Shown here piece after piece: positions 10,599-19,171 of a stretch of DNA of 64,000 nucleotides. A model generated the notes under the pieces. It made no database searches. It had not been told where the DNA came from and worked only from the letters and a program-made list of their open reading frames with translations. Made by a program: the position numbers and the translations under genes. Origin of the DNA: Pseudomonas sp. Irchel 3E13. GTDB lineage: Bacteria > Pseudomonadota > Gammaproteobacteria > Pseudomonadales > Pseudomonadaceae. The stretch's first letter is position 1; every line of letters begins with the position of its first letter. The DNA lies in NCBI RefSeq assembly GCF_900187455.1, contig NZ_FYDX01000011.1:124001-188000 (forward strand). The letters run 5' to 3'.

Positions 10599-11578
10599 TG
10601 TTCGGACTCTGGAAGACATGGAAGGCCCTGGAAGCCCGGGGCATCATGGGTATCAACCGGCGCAACGCGGACTACGTCCTCAAGTACAACAAGCGCCACC
10701 TGTACCCCATCGTCGACGACAAGATCATCACCAAGGAACGGGCGATCCAGGCCGGCATCCATGTGCCGGAGATGTACGGGATCATCTCCACCGAGAAAGA
10801 GATCGAGAAACTCGACCAGATCATCGGCGGGCGCAGCGACTTCGTCATCAAGCCGGCCCAGGGCGCCGGCGGTGACGGCATCCTGGTGATCGCCGACCGC
10901 TTCGAGAACCGCTACCGCACCGTCTCGGGCAAGATCATCAGCCACGAGGAAATCGAGCACCAGATTTCCAGCATCCTCACCGGCCTCTACTCCCTCGGCG
11001 GTCACCGCGACCGTGCGTTGATCGAGTACCGGGTAACCCCGGACCAGATCTTCAAAAGCATCAGCTACGAAGGCGTGCCGGACATCCGCATCATCGTGCT
11101 GATGGGTTACCCGGTCATGGCCATGCTGCGTTTGCCGACCCGCCAGTCCGGCGGCAAGGCCAACCTGCACCAGGGCGCTATCGGGGTCGGCGTCGACCTG
11201 GCCACCGGCGTAACCCTGCGCGGCACCTGGCTGAACAACATCATCAGCAAGCACCCGGACACCACCAACGCGGTGGACGGCGTGCAACTGCCGAACTGGG
11301 ACGGCTTCATGAAGCTCGCCGCCGGCTGCTACGAACTGTGCGGCCTGGGCTACATCGGCGTGGACATGGTGCTGGACCAGGACAAAGGCCCGTTGATCCT
11401 CGAACTCAACGCCCGCCCCGGCCTGAACATCCAGATCGCCAACGACTGCGGCCTGACCCAGCGCACCCACGCCATCGAGGCGCACCTGGAAAAGCTGGCG
11501 AAAGACGGTGTCCAGGAAAGCGTCGAAGATCGCGTGCGCTTTGCCCAGGATCTGTTCGGCCACGTGCCGGCCCAGTGA
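10598..11578 (+). CDS. Alpha-L-glutamate ligase-like ATP-grasp protein (RimK family)
   Basis: A cytoplasmic ATP-grasp enzyme of 326 aa. Visible are an ATP-binding segment SDFVIKPAQGAGGDGILVI near residue 90 and the metal-binding end GPLILELNARPGLNIQIAN near residue 270. The family joins amino acids, often glutamate, to a carboxylate through an acyl phosphate. Its start codon overlaps the stop of the preceding membrane gene (TGATG), which indicates translational coupling. With the exported retropepsin and the inactive transglutaminase it forms a predicted synthesis/cleavage system for a peptide tag or small peptide. The acceptor is unknown. Confidence 0.88.
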   Translation: MFGLWKTWKALEARGIMGINRRNADYVLKYNKRHLYPIVDDKIITKERAIQAGIHVPEMYGIISTEKEIEKLDQIIGGRSDFVIKPAQGAGGDGILVIADRFENRYRTVSGKIISHEEIEHQISSILTGLYSLGGHRDRALIEYRVTPDQIFKSISYEGVPDIRIIVLMGYPVMAMLRLPTRQSGGKANLHQGAIGVGVDLATGVTLRGTWLNNIISKHPDTTNAVDGVQLPNWDGFMKLAAGCYELCGLGYIGVDMVLDQDKGPLILELNARPGLNIQIANDCGLTQRTHAIEAHLEKLAKDGVQESVEDRVRFAQDLFGHVPAQ

Positions 11579-11696
11579 ACCTCGACCGCCCCGTCGCTTT
11601 TGCCGTCGGGGCGGTCGGTTTCTTCCTGTAGGACCTCTAGGAGCATTTCCTACACGGGTCTACAATGCCTCCCCCGCCTACAAGCCGTTCAAACGA

Positions 11697-13040
11697 ATGC
11701 CAACCTGCACACTGCACCCCCTGCCCTACCAGGCCGACCCCGCCCGCTATTTCGACTGCATCCGCCAGGCACCCGGCGCCGTGCTGCTCGACAGTGCCCG
11801 TCCGGGCGCCGAACGCGGCCGTTTCGACCTGCTCAGCGCCTGGCCGCTGCGCAGCCTGGTGGTGCAAGCGGGCGAGTCGGGCGAGCACTACCTGCAACGG
11901 CTGCGCGACAGCCTTGCCGAGTTGGGCCCGGCCGAGTTGCCGGACGGCGTGGAACTGCCCTTCGCCGGCGGCCTGATCGGCTACCTGAGCTATGACTTCG
12001 GCCGACGGCTGGAGCAATTGCCGGAACTGGCGCGGGACGACCTCGGCCTGCCGGACGCGACCCTCGGCCTGTATGCGTGGGCACTGATCAGCGATCACCA
12101 GACGGGCACCAGCCAGTTGCTGTTCCACCCGACCCTGGCGCAGACCGAACGCGAACGCCTGATCGAACGGTTCAACCCGGTTACACCAAGCCCCAGCGAA
12201 CGCTTCCACCTCGACGCGCCGATGCGCGGCGACATCAGTGCCGAGCAATACCGCGAGGCCTTCGAACGGGTCCAGCAGTACATCCAGGCCGGCGATTGCT
12301 ACCAGATCAACCTGACCCAGCGTTTCCGCGCGCCCTGTCAGGGCGATCCGTGGCACGCCTATCAGGCGCTGCGGGCGGCGTGCCCGACGCCGTTTTCCGG
12401 CTTCCAGACGCTGGACGACGGCAGCACCCTGCTGAGTTTCTCGCCCGAGCGCTTTATCCGGGTCAGTGCCGGCCAGGTGGAAACCCGCCCGATCAAAGGC
12501 ACCCGCCCGCGCAGCGCCGACCCACTGCAAGACCGCGCCAACGGCGAAGCGCTGCTGGCCAGCAGCAAGGACCGCGCCGAGAACCTGATGATCGTCGACC
12601 TGCTGCGCAACGACCTCGGCCGCACCTGCGAGATCGGTTCGGTGCGTGTGCCGGAGCTGTTCAGCCTGGAAAGCTACCCGAACGTGCACCACATGGTCAG
12701 CGCGGTGACCGGCCGGCTGGCGGCGGACAAGGACGCGCTGGACCTGATCGCCGGCAGCTTCCCTGGCGGCTCCATCACCGGCGCACCGAAAATCCGCGCG
12801 ATGCAGATCATCGACGAGCTGGAGCCCAGCCGTCGGGCGCTGTATTGCGGGTCATTGCTGTATGTGGACGTGCGCGGCGAGATGGACAGCTCGATCGCTA
12901 TTCGCAGCCTGCTGGTGAAGGACGGGCAGGTCTGCTGCTGGGGTGGTGGCGCGGTGGTGGCGGACTCGGATTGGGAGTCGGAGTATCAGGAGTCGATCAC
13001 CAAGGTGCGGGTGTTGCTGGAAACCTTGCAGGGTCTATAG
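11697..13040 (+). CDS. pabB: Aminodeoxychorismate synthase component I
   Basis: 447 aa from the ATG at 11697 (MPTCTLHPLPYQADPARYFD). PabB converts chorismate plus ammonia from PabA to 4-amino-4-deoxychorismate for folate synthesis. The chorismate-binding fold is clear, with PIKGTRPR (the lysine of PIKGT marks PabB, where TrpE has PIAGT), PGGSITGAPKIRAM and the ending WGGGAVVADSDWESEYQES. An upstream in-frame extension to 11508 overlaps the preceding gene and lacks family similarity, so I reject it. Monocistronic by position; thrH converges from the right. Confidence 0.93.
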   Translation: MPTCTLHPLPYQADPARYFDCIRQAPGAVLLDSARPGAERGRFDLLSAWPLRSLVVQAGESGEHYLQRLRDSLAELGPAELPDGVELPFAGGLIGYLSYDFGRRLEQLPELARDDLGLPDATLGLYAWALISDHQTGTSQLLFHPTLAQTERERLIERFNPVTPSPSERFHLDAPMRGDISAEQYREAFERVQQYIQAGDCYQINLTQRFRAPCQGDPWHAYQALRAACPTPFSGFQTLDDGSTLLSFSPERFIRVSAGQVETRPIKGTRPRSADPLQDRANGEALLASSKDRAENLMIVDLLRNDLGRTCEIGSVRVPELFSLESYPNVHHMVSAVTGRLAADKDALDLIAGSFPGGSITGAPKIRAMQIIDELEPSRRALYCGSLLYVDVRGEMDSSIAIRSLLVKDGQVCCWGGGAVVADSDWESEYQESITKVRVLLETLQGL

Positions 13041-13046
13041 GACCTC

Positions 13047-13066
13047 ATCGCTGGCAAGCCAGCGAT
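13047..13066. repeat. REP-type palindrome between pabB and thrH
   Basis: ATCGCTGGC-AA-GCCAGCGAT, a perfect 9-bp inverted repeat of the CTGGC variant, 6 bp after the pabB stop in the convergent gap. Confidence 0.75.
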
Positions 13067-13078
13067 TAGGCCCTCGTC

Positions 13079-13696
13079 TTACAGACTCAAAGAACGATTC
13101 GAAGCCTTGATGAACTCTTTCTTCAGCGCCTCGAAATCATGCACCGCCGGGAACTGCGGGAATTCGCGGATCACGTTTTCCGGCGCATGGAACAGGATGC
13201 CAGCATCCGCTTCGCCCAGCATGGTGGTGTCGTTGTACGAATCACCTGCTGCGATCACCCGGTAGTACAGGCTCTTGAAGGCCAGGACCGACTGACGCTT
13301 AGGATCTTTCTGACGCAGTTGGTAGCTCACGACGCGATCGGTCTCATCCGTGATCAGGCGGTGGCACAACAGCGCCGGGAAGCCCAGTTGGCGCATCAGC
13401 GGCTGGGAGAACTCGTAGAAGGTGTCGGAGAGGATCACCACCTGGAAGCGCTCGCGCAGCCAGTTGACGAATTCGACGGCGCCGTCCAGCGGCTTGAGGG
13501 TGGCGATCACCGCCTGGATATCCGACAGCTTCAGGCCATGCTCATCGAGAATCCGCAGGCGCTGCTTCATCAGTACGTCATAGTCCGGAATATCGCGGGT
13601 GGTGGCCCGCAGCGATTCGATTCCGGTTTTCTCCGCGAAGGCGATCCAGATTTCCGGGACCAATACGCCTTCCAGATCGAGACAGGCAATTTCCAC
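13079..13696 (-). CDS. thrH: Bifunctional phosphoserine phosphatase / homoserine phosphotransferase ThrH
   Basis: A HAD-superfamily protein of 205 aa starting at a GTG (13696). The protein reads VEIACLDLEGVLVPEIW, where DLEGV is the HAD motif I nucleophile region. Later motifs are VILSDTFYEF (motif II), the QKDPKRQ lysine region and AAGDSYNDTTM (motif III/IV). Pseudomonas ThrH hydrolyses phosphoserine and can transfer the phosphate to homoserine, linking serine and threonine synthesis. The GTG start has GAGGAG seven bases upstream, and homologues begin here; an upstream in-frame ATG would add 28 residues without similarity. Divergent from cysH. Confidence 0.93.
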   Translation of the reverse strand: MEIACLDLEGVLVPEIWIAFAEKTGIESLRATTRDIPDYDVLMKQRLRILDEHGLKLSDIQAVIATLKPLDGAVEFVNWLRERFQVVILSDTFYEFSQPLMRQLGFPALLCHRLITDETDRVVSYQLRQKDPKRQSVLAFKSLYYRVIAAGDSYNDTTMLGEADAGILFHAPENVIREFPQFPAVHDFEALKKEFIKASNRSLSL

Positions 13697-13842
13697 AACA
13701 CACTCCTCGAACAACGCCAAAAAATGGGAGCTGCACTCTAGCAATGCTTGTCTGGCATTGCGACCCGTCTGGCCGGGCATTTTTTGGTAACATCTGCCCC
13801 ACTACGAGCGCCAAGCGCCATTCAATGACCGGAAGCCGCCTG

Positions 13843-14577
13843 ATGAGCCAATCCTTCGACGTCGCCGCACTGGCCGCGACCTACGCCAACAAGTCCCCCC
13901 AGGACATCCTCAAGCTCGCCTTCGAACACTTCGGCGATGACCTGTGGATTTCCTTCAGCGGCGCCGAAGACGTCGTGCTGGTGGACATGGCCTGGAGACT
14001 GAACAAGAACGTCAAGGTGTTCAGCCTCGACACCGGGCGCCTGCACCCGGAGACCTACCGTTTCATCGACCGGGTCCGCGAAGAGTACAAGCTGCCGATC
14101 GAGCTCCTTTCGCCGGATCGCGCAAAGCTCGACCCGTTCGTCAAGGACAAGGGCCTGTTCAGCTTCTACAAGGATGGTCATGGCGAATGCTGCGGCATCC
14201 GCAAGATCGAACCGCTGCGCCGCAAGCTGAGCACCGTCAGCGCCTGGGCCACCGGCCAGCGCCGCGACCAGAGCCCAGGCACCCGCAGCCAGGTGGCTGC
14301 GCTGGAAATCGACAGCGCCTTCTCCACCCCGGAGCGCACCCTGTACAAGTTCAACCCGCTGGCGCAGATGAGCAGCGCGGAAGTCTGGGGTTACATCCGC
14401 ATGATGGAAATCCCGTACAACAGCCTGCACGAACGCGGCTTCATCAGCATCGGCTGCGAGCCCTGCACCCGCCCGGTGCTGCCGAACCAGCACGAACGCG
14501 AAGGCCGCTGGTGGTGGGAAGAGTCGACCCAGAAGGAATGCGGGTTGCACGCCGGCAACCTCATCTCCAAAGCCTGA
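13843..14577 (+). CDS. cysH: Phosphoadenylyl/adenylyl-sulfate reductase
   Basis: 244 aa from the ATG at 13843 (MSQSFDVAALAATYANKSPQ). CysH reduces APS (in Pseudomonas) to sulfite using thioredoxin in assimilatory sulfate reduction. The PP-loop-type site SFSGAEDVVLVDMA is present. Four cysteines, in ECCGIRK and GCEPCTR, are the [4Fe-4S] ligands that mark the APS-reductase subgroup, and KECGLHAG near the C-terminus holds the catalytic cysteine. An ATG at 13825 would add six residues; GGAAG eight bases before 13843 favours the later start. cysB, its likely activator, lies just downstream on the other strand. Confidence 0.94.
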   Translation: MSQSFDVAALAATYANKSPQDILKLAFEHFGDDLWISFSGAEDVVLVDMAWRLNKNVKVFSLDTGRLHPETYRFIDRVREEYKLPIELLSPDRAKLDPFVKDKGLFSFYKDGHGECCGIRKIEPLRRKLSTVSAWATGQRRDQSPGTRSQVAALEIDSAFSTPERTLYKFNPLAQMSSAEVWGYIRMMEIPYNSLHERGFISIGCEPCTRPVLPNQHEREGRWWWEESTQKECGLHAGNLISKA

Positions 14578-14587
14578 CGGCTTTTTT
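14569..14587 (+). terminator. Short terminator overlapping the cysH stop
   Basis: AAAGCC-TGAC-GGCTTT followed by T residues; the TGA stop codon is in the loop. A short stem, so only moderately supported. Confidence 0.5.
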
Positions 14588-14667
14588 TAGCTGCAAGCTT
14601 CAAGTGGCAAGCTACAAGTAGAAGCGGTCCTTATCAGGGTAATGCCTGTCAGCTAAGCCTGTTGGCG

Positions 14668-14722
14668 CCCTTCGCGAGCAAGCTCGCTCCTACACTGTAG
14701 GAGCGAGCTTGCTCGCGAAGGG
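14668..14722. repeat. Perfect back-to-back REP palindrome between cysH and cysB
   Basis: Two 27-bp arms (14668-14694 and 14696-14722) are exact reverse complements around a single base at 14695. Core CGCGAGCAAGCTCGCTCCTA. Such paired REPs in convergent gaps can act as transcription barriers or REP-transposase substrates. Confidence 0.9.
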
Positions 14723-14795
14723 CTGCATGAAACGCTAACCGACTGAAATTATCCTTATCAGGGCCGCTTTTTCTTTGCGGCTTTCAAAGGCCCAA

Positions 14796-14823
14796 AAAGA
14801 AAGCGGCCCGCATGCGGACCGCT
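14796..14823 (-). terminator. Terminator downstream of cysB
   Basis: On the minus strand AGCGGTCCGCATGCGGGCCGC(T) folds into a long GC-rich hairpin (one mismatch) and is followed by TTCTTTTT. It lies 40 bp after the cysB stop. Confidence 0.75.
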
Positions 14824-14862
14824 TTTCTCTTGCAACTTATAGCTGAGCGCTTGGAGCTGCCA

Positions 14863-15837
14863 TCAATGGACAGGCAGTTCCACGCCTTCGAACAGCTCTT
14901 CCAGCTCCTGCTTGTTGTGGCACTGGATCGCCTTGGCCATCACTTCGCGGGTCAGGTGCGGCGCGAACTTCTCGATGAAATCGCACATGAAGCCGCGCAG
15001 GAAGGTGCCGCGACGGAAACCGATCTTGGTGATGCTGGATTCGAACAGTTCGCTGGCATCCAGAACCACCAGGTCGCTGTCCAATTTCGGATCCACTGCC
15101 ATCTTGGCGACGATGCCGACACCCAGGCCGAGGCGCACGTACGTCTTGATGACGTCGGCGTCGGCGGCGGTGAACACCACTTTCGGCGTCAGGCCGCGGT
15201 GACTGAAGGCTTCGTCCAGCTTGGAACGGCCGGTGAAGCCGAACACGTAAGTGACGATCGGGTATTCGGCCAGCACTTCCAGGGTCAGCTTCGGCAGCTT
15301 GGTCAGCGGGTGACCTTGCGGGACCACCACGCAACGGTTCCAGCGGTAGCACGGCATCATCACCAGGTCACCGAACAGCTCCAGCGCCTCGGTGGCGATG
15401 GCGAAGTCGACGGTGCCGTCAGCAGCCATCTCGGCGATCTGCATCGGCGAACCCTGATGCATGTGCAGGGCAACTTCCGGGTACTGCTTGATGAACGAGC
15501 TGATCACCGGCGGCAGCGCATAACGCGCCTGGGTGTGAGTGGTGGCGATCGACAGGGTGCCCTTCTTCTCGTTGGAGAATTCCTGGGCAATCTGCTTGAT
15601 GCTCTCGACCTTGCGCAGGATTTCGCCCGCGGTATTGATGATGCGTTCGCCCGCCGGGGTCACGCGGGTCAGGTGCTTGCCGCTACGGGCAAACACTTCC
15701 ACGCCCAGCTCGTCTTCCAACAGGCGAATCTGCTTGCTGATCCCCGGTTGGGAGGTGTACAGGCTCTGCGCTGTCGCGGAAACGTTGAGGTCGTGGTGCG
15801 CCACTTCCCAGATGTAGCGCAATTGTTGAAGCTTCAT
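14863..15837 (-). CDS. cysB: LysR-type transcriptional regulator CysB
   Basis: 324 aa, the standard CysB length, starting MKLQQLRYIWEVAHHDLNVS. CysB activates the sulfate assimilation genes with N-acetylserine as inducer. The N-terminal helix-turn-helix (about residues 18-45, ATAQSLYTSQPGISKQIR) and the effector domain with TTHTQARYALPPVI are close to those of known CysB proteins. It lies next to cysH, a regulon member, as in other Pseudomonas. Monocistronic, with a terminator downstream. Confidence 0.96.
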   Translation of the reverse strand: MKLQQLRYIWEVAHHDLNVSATAQSLYTSQPGISKQIRLLEDELGVEVFARSGKHLTRVTPAGERIINTAGEILRKVESIKQIAQEFSNEKKGTLSIATTHTQARYALPPVISSFIKQYPEVALHMHQGSPMQIAEMAADGTVDFAIATEALELFGDLVMMPCYRWNRCVVVPQGHPLTKLPKLTLEVLAEYPIVTYVFGFTGRSKLDEAFSHRGLTPKVVFTAADADVIKTYVRLGLGVGIVAKMAVDPKLDSDLVVLDASELFESSITKIGFRRGTFLRGFMCDFIEKFAPHLTREVMAKAIQCHNKQELEELFEGVELPVH

Positions 15838-15958
15838 AGGTATCCCTCAGATGCTGGGCGTCACCGGCAACAGCGACGAGTTATAACTATATTAGTGGTC
15901 AGGAGAATAAATCTAGAACAATTTCATCAGTTTTCTTACAAGCACCACGGAAAATTCC

Positions 15959-16456
15959 TCAAACCTTTCTGCGACCGAGGTGCTGGGCGAGGGGCACCAT
16001 GTACACCGGCACCGGGGACAACTGCAGAATGCGCACCGCCGTGCGCCCGATCGGAATCTCCACCCCGGCCCCGTGGGTGTGACTGCCGACAATGAGCAGA
16101 TCGACACTCAGCCGCTGGGCCTGCTCGAGAATCACCTGGGCCGGATCCCCTTGGCGTACCCGCACCGCGCGTATCAGCGCCAGATCTTCCTGATCCCCCA
16201 ACTCTTCGCGAAAGTTTTCCAGCACCCGCTGCTCGATATTGGCCATGACGGTGTTCACGCCCTGGCTGTGCAATTGGTCGAGGGTTTGTTCATCCAGGTA
16301 ACTCTGCAGCAGTGATTCGGCGAATTGCCCCATCGGCTCCACGGCATGGATCACATAGAGCTCCGCATTGAAAGTCCGCGCCAGGGCCAGCGCGTGTTGC
16401 ATGACATAAGGCGCGTACACACCAAGGTCCGTGGCATACAGCATCGAACGGATCAT
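15959..16456 (-). CDS. Universal stress protein (UspA family)
   Basis: A single Usp domain of 165 aa. It starts MIRSMLYATDLGVYAPYVMQ and ends with the nucleotide-binding loop GSHTHGAGVEIPIGRTAVRI, close to the G-2x-G-9x-G(S/T) pattern of ATP-binding Usp proteins. Role in stress survival is general for the family; the exact function is unknown. It lies between cysB and the 5'-nucleotidase, all on the minus strand, with an 84-bp gap to the latter. Confidence 0.85.
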   Translation of the reverse strand: MIRSMLYATDLGVYAPYVMQHALALARTFNAELYVIHAVEPMGQFAESLLQSYLDEQTLDQLHSQGVNTVMANIEQRVLENFREELGDQEDLALIRAVRVRQGDPAQVILEQAQRLSVDLLIVGSHTHGAGVEIPIGRTAVRILQLSPVPVYMVPLAQHLGRRKV

Positions 16457-16540
16457 TGAGCCTCCTCCGACTGCCGAAACGGCAGAGCAAGCTTCAGCTT
16501 AGCAGCGCCCTGTTGATGCGCAGGCCCCGTCCAGCGGGGC

Positions 16541-17449
16541 TCAGCCGGGCGTGCGTTCGTTGCTGATGCCGTGCGGAACATGGCCGGTAGCCACAACCCG
16601 ACTGGCCCGGTCGCAGTGTCCGGCCTGGTCATCAAAGAACACATCTGCAGCGAAGGCTTCGAGGAACGCCGACTTGTCCAGGCCGCCGAGAAACAGTGAT
16701 TCATCGAGGCGGATATCCCACTCGCGCAAGGTGCGGATGACCCGCTCGTGCGCCGGCGCCGAGCGCGCGGTGACCAGCGCGGTGCGAATCGGACAGGCGC
16801 CACTGGGAAACTCTTGCTGCAATTGATTGAGTGCCGCCAGGAACGGCTTGAACGGCCCGCCGCGCAACGGATCGCGGGCCGATTGCCGCTCGCTGGCCTG
16901 GAACGCTTCCAGACCACCCGACTGATAGACCCGCTCGGATTCATCGGAAAACAGCACGGCATCGCCGTCGAAGGCGATCCGCAACTCGGTAATGGCATCC
17001 CGCCGGGCACCACCCGAAAGAATCGTGGCAGCAGCGAAGCCGGCCTCCAGAGCGCTGCGCACGTCATCGGCATCGGTGGACAGGAACAGATGGCAACCAA
17101 ACGCCGCCAGATAAGGATACGGACTACGCCCGCCGGCGAACGCCGCGCGGGAAATACCCAGGCCGTAATGCTCGATGGAATTGAATACCCGAAGGCCCGT
17201 GTCGGCGCTGTTGCGCGACACCAGTATCACTTCGACCCTTTGCTGGCCGAGGGCGGCATTGAGGCCCAGCAGCTTTTCCACCAGCAGGAAAGCATCGCCT
17301 GGCTCAAGGTATTCGTCTTCATGCTCGATCTGGTATTGGCGATAAGCCTCGACGCCCTCGGCCAGGTACAGCCGGTGGCTCTCACTGAGATCGAAGAGTG
17401 CCCGTGAGGAAATCGCCACTACCAGTTTGTCGCCCAACCCCTTGCTCAT
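16541..17449 (-). CDS. Cytosolic 5'-nucleotidase (PF06189-type)
   Basis: 302 aa. The start MSKGLGDKLVVAISSRALFDLSES, the FNSIEHYGLGISRAAFAGG stretch and the ending DQAGHCDRASRVVATGHVPHG match the bacterial 5'-nucleotidase family related to eukaryotic cN-I. These are HAD-like phosphatases that hydrolyse nucleoside monophosphates; visible aspartates include LSTDADDVR and VFFDDQAGH. Substrate preference cannot be read from the sequence. It is divergent from the DAHP synthase gene across a 294-bp gap. Confidence 0.85.
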   Translation of the reverse strand: MSKGLGDKLVVAISSRALFDLSESHRLYLAEGVEAYRQYQIEHEDEYLEPGDAFLLVEKLLGLNAALGQQRVEVILVSRNSADTGLRVFNSIEHYGLGISRAAFAGGRSPYPYLAAFGCHLFLSTDADDVRSALEAGFAAATILSGGARRDAITELRIAFDGDAVLFSDESERVYQSGGLEAFQASERQSARDPLRGGPFKPFLAALNQLQQEFPSGACPIRTALVTARSAPAHERVIRTLREWDIRLDESLFLGGLDKSAFLEAFAADVFFDDQAGHCDRASRVVATGHVPHGISNERTPG

Positions 17450-17743
17450 GCCTCGCCCCCGCTACCTGTCATTACCTCCGCTGCGCCAGGCTGCCGCACT
17501 GGCCCAGTGAAACATTCGATTCGCAGCCGATTATGCCTTCCATCGCAGGTCCAGCCACCCTCCAGCCACTTTAGTCGTAAAAAGGCGCTTTCAAAGGACC
17601 ATCCCACACCGGAAACGGGGTCATGCCCATTGTCGAGCCAAGGGTTTACGCGCTAAGGTTCCGCTCCCCGCTGAGCTCAATCATGCTGCTCCGCCGCACG
17701 GGGATCGCTGGCGGCCGGCATCCGTGACCTGACGAGTAACACG

Positions 17744-18817
17744 ATGGCTGATTTACCGATCGACGACCTAAACGTTGCCTCCAACGAGACCCTGATCACG
17801 CCTGATCAGCTCAAGAAGGAGATTCCACTCAGCGCCACCGCGCTTCAGACCGTGACCGCGGGCCGTGAAGTGGTGCGCAATATCCTCGACGGCAAGGATC
17901 ACCGCCTGTTTGTCGTGGTCGGCCCCTGCTCGATCCATGACATCAAGGCCGCGCATGAATATGCCGAGCGCCTCAAGGTTCTCGCTGCGGAAGTCTCCGA
18001 CACTCTTTATCTGGTGATGCGCGTCTACTTCGAGAAGCCGCGCACCACCGTGGGCTGGAAAGGCCTGATCAACGACCCGTACCTGGACGACTCCTTCAAG
18101 ATTCAGGACGGCCTGCACATCGGTCGCCAACTGCTGCTGGACCTGGCGGAAATGGGCCTGCCCACCGCCACCGAAGCCCTCGACCCGATCTCCCCGCAGT
18201 ACCTGCAGGACCTGATCAGCTGGTCGGCCATCGGCGCCCGTACCACCGAATCCCAGACCCACCGCGAAATGGCCTCCGGCCTGTCTTCGGCAGTCGGTTT
18301 CAAGAACGGCACCGACGGCGGCCTGACCGTGGCCATCAACGCCCTGCAATCGGTTTCCAGCCCGCACCGTTTCCTCGGCATCAACCAGGAAGGCGGCGTC
18401 TCCATCGTCACCACCAAGGGCAACGCCTACGGCCACGTGGTGCTGCGCGGTGGCAACGGCAAGCCGAACTATGACTCGGTCAGCGTCGCCCTGTGCGAAC
18501 AGGCGCTGAACAAGGCCAAGATCAAGCCGAACATCATGGTCGACTGCAGCCACGCCAACTCCAACAAAGACCCGGCCCTGCAGCCGCTGGTCATGGAGAA
18601 CGTCGCCAACCAGATCCTCGAAGGCAACCAGTCGATCATCGGCCTGATGGTCGAGAGCCACCTGAACTGGGGCGCCCAGGCCATTCCGAAGGACCTCTGC
18701 GAATTGCAGTACGGCGTTTCCGTGACCGATGCCTGCATCGACTGGGACGCAACCGCCACTACCCTGCGCAACATGCGCACCAAGCTCAAGGACGTGCTGC
18801 CGAAACGTCGCGGCTGA
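17744..18817 (+). CDS. 3-deoxy-7-phosphoheptulonate synthase, class I
   Basis: A DAHP synthase of the AroFGH (type I alpha) family, 357 aa. It condenses phosphoenolpyruvate and erythrose 4-phosphate in the first step of the shikimate pathway. Motifs: VVVGPCSIHD (metal Cys), MRVYFEKPRTTVGWKGL, ASGLSSAVGFKNGTDGG, and MVDCSHANSNKD. Which aromatic amino acid inhibits this isozyme cannot be decided here, so no aroF/G/H symbol is given. It has its own terminator and no operon partner. Confidence 0.93.
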   Translation: MADLPIDDLNVASNETLITPDQLKKEIPLSATALQTVTAGREVVRNILDGKDHRLFVVVGPCSIHDIKAAHEYAERLKVLAAEVSDTLYLVMRVYFEKPRTTVGWKGLINDPYLDDSFKIQDGLHIGRQLLLDLAEMGLPTATEALDPISPQYLQDLISWSAIGARTTESQTHREMASGLSSAVGFKNGTDGGLTVAINALQSVSSPHRFLGINQEGGVSIVTTKGNAYGHVVLRGGNGKPNYDSVSVALCEQALNKAKIKPNIMVDCSHANSNKDPALQPLVMENVANQILEGNQSIIGLMVESHLNWGAQAIPKDLCELQYGVSVTDACIDWDATATTLRNMRTKLKDVLPKRRG

Positions 18818-18831
18818 TATACGCCACAAAC

Positions 18832-18861
18832 GAAAACGCCGGGCAATTGCCCGGCGTTTTC
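18832..18861. terminator. Bidirectional terminator between DAHP synthase and GNAT genes
   Basis: A near-perfect palindrome, AAAACGCCGGGCAA / TTGCCCGGCGTTTT, with A and T tracts at its two ends. It therefore serves both convergent genes. Confidence 0.9.
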
Positions 18862-18889
18862 GTGTCTGTAGGGTGCAAGCCTGGAAAGG

Positions 18890-19171
18890 TCAGGCCTTGG
18901 AAGAATGCTTGTGGTGTCGTTCCATGTAACGTTCGACATAAGAGCAGGAAGGAATGACGGTGTAGCCACACTCTTCGGCGTAGGCCAGTGCCCGCTCGGT
19001 CAATGCCGCGGCAATACCGCGACCACGCAGGGCGTTGGGCACGAAGGTGCGATAGATATCCAGAGTCTGCTTACCCAGGTCCATGTAAGTCAGGTAAGCA
19101 CGATGACCGTCCACATTGGTCTCGAACTGATGACCCTTTTGGTCATGGTGGATGGACAACGCCTCGCTCAT
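18890..19171 (-). CDS. Small GNAT-like N-acetyltransferase (YjdJ/COG2388 type)
   Basis: 93 aa from the ATG at 19171, which has GAGGAG five bases upstream. The core reads YRTFVPNALRGRGIAAALTERALAYAEE, with the acetyl-CoA loop RGRGIA typical of the short GCN5-related family. The end YTVIPSCSYVERYMERH, with its cysteine, also fits that family. Acceptor unknown. It converges with the DAHP synthase gene and shares its terminator. Confidence 0.85.
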   Translation of the reverse strand: MSEALSIHHDQKGHQFETNVDGHRAYLTYMDLGKQTLDIYRTFVPNALRGRGIAAALTERALAYAEECGYTVIPSCSYVERYMERHHKHSSKA

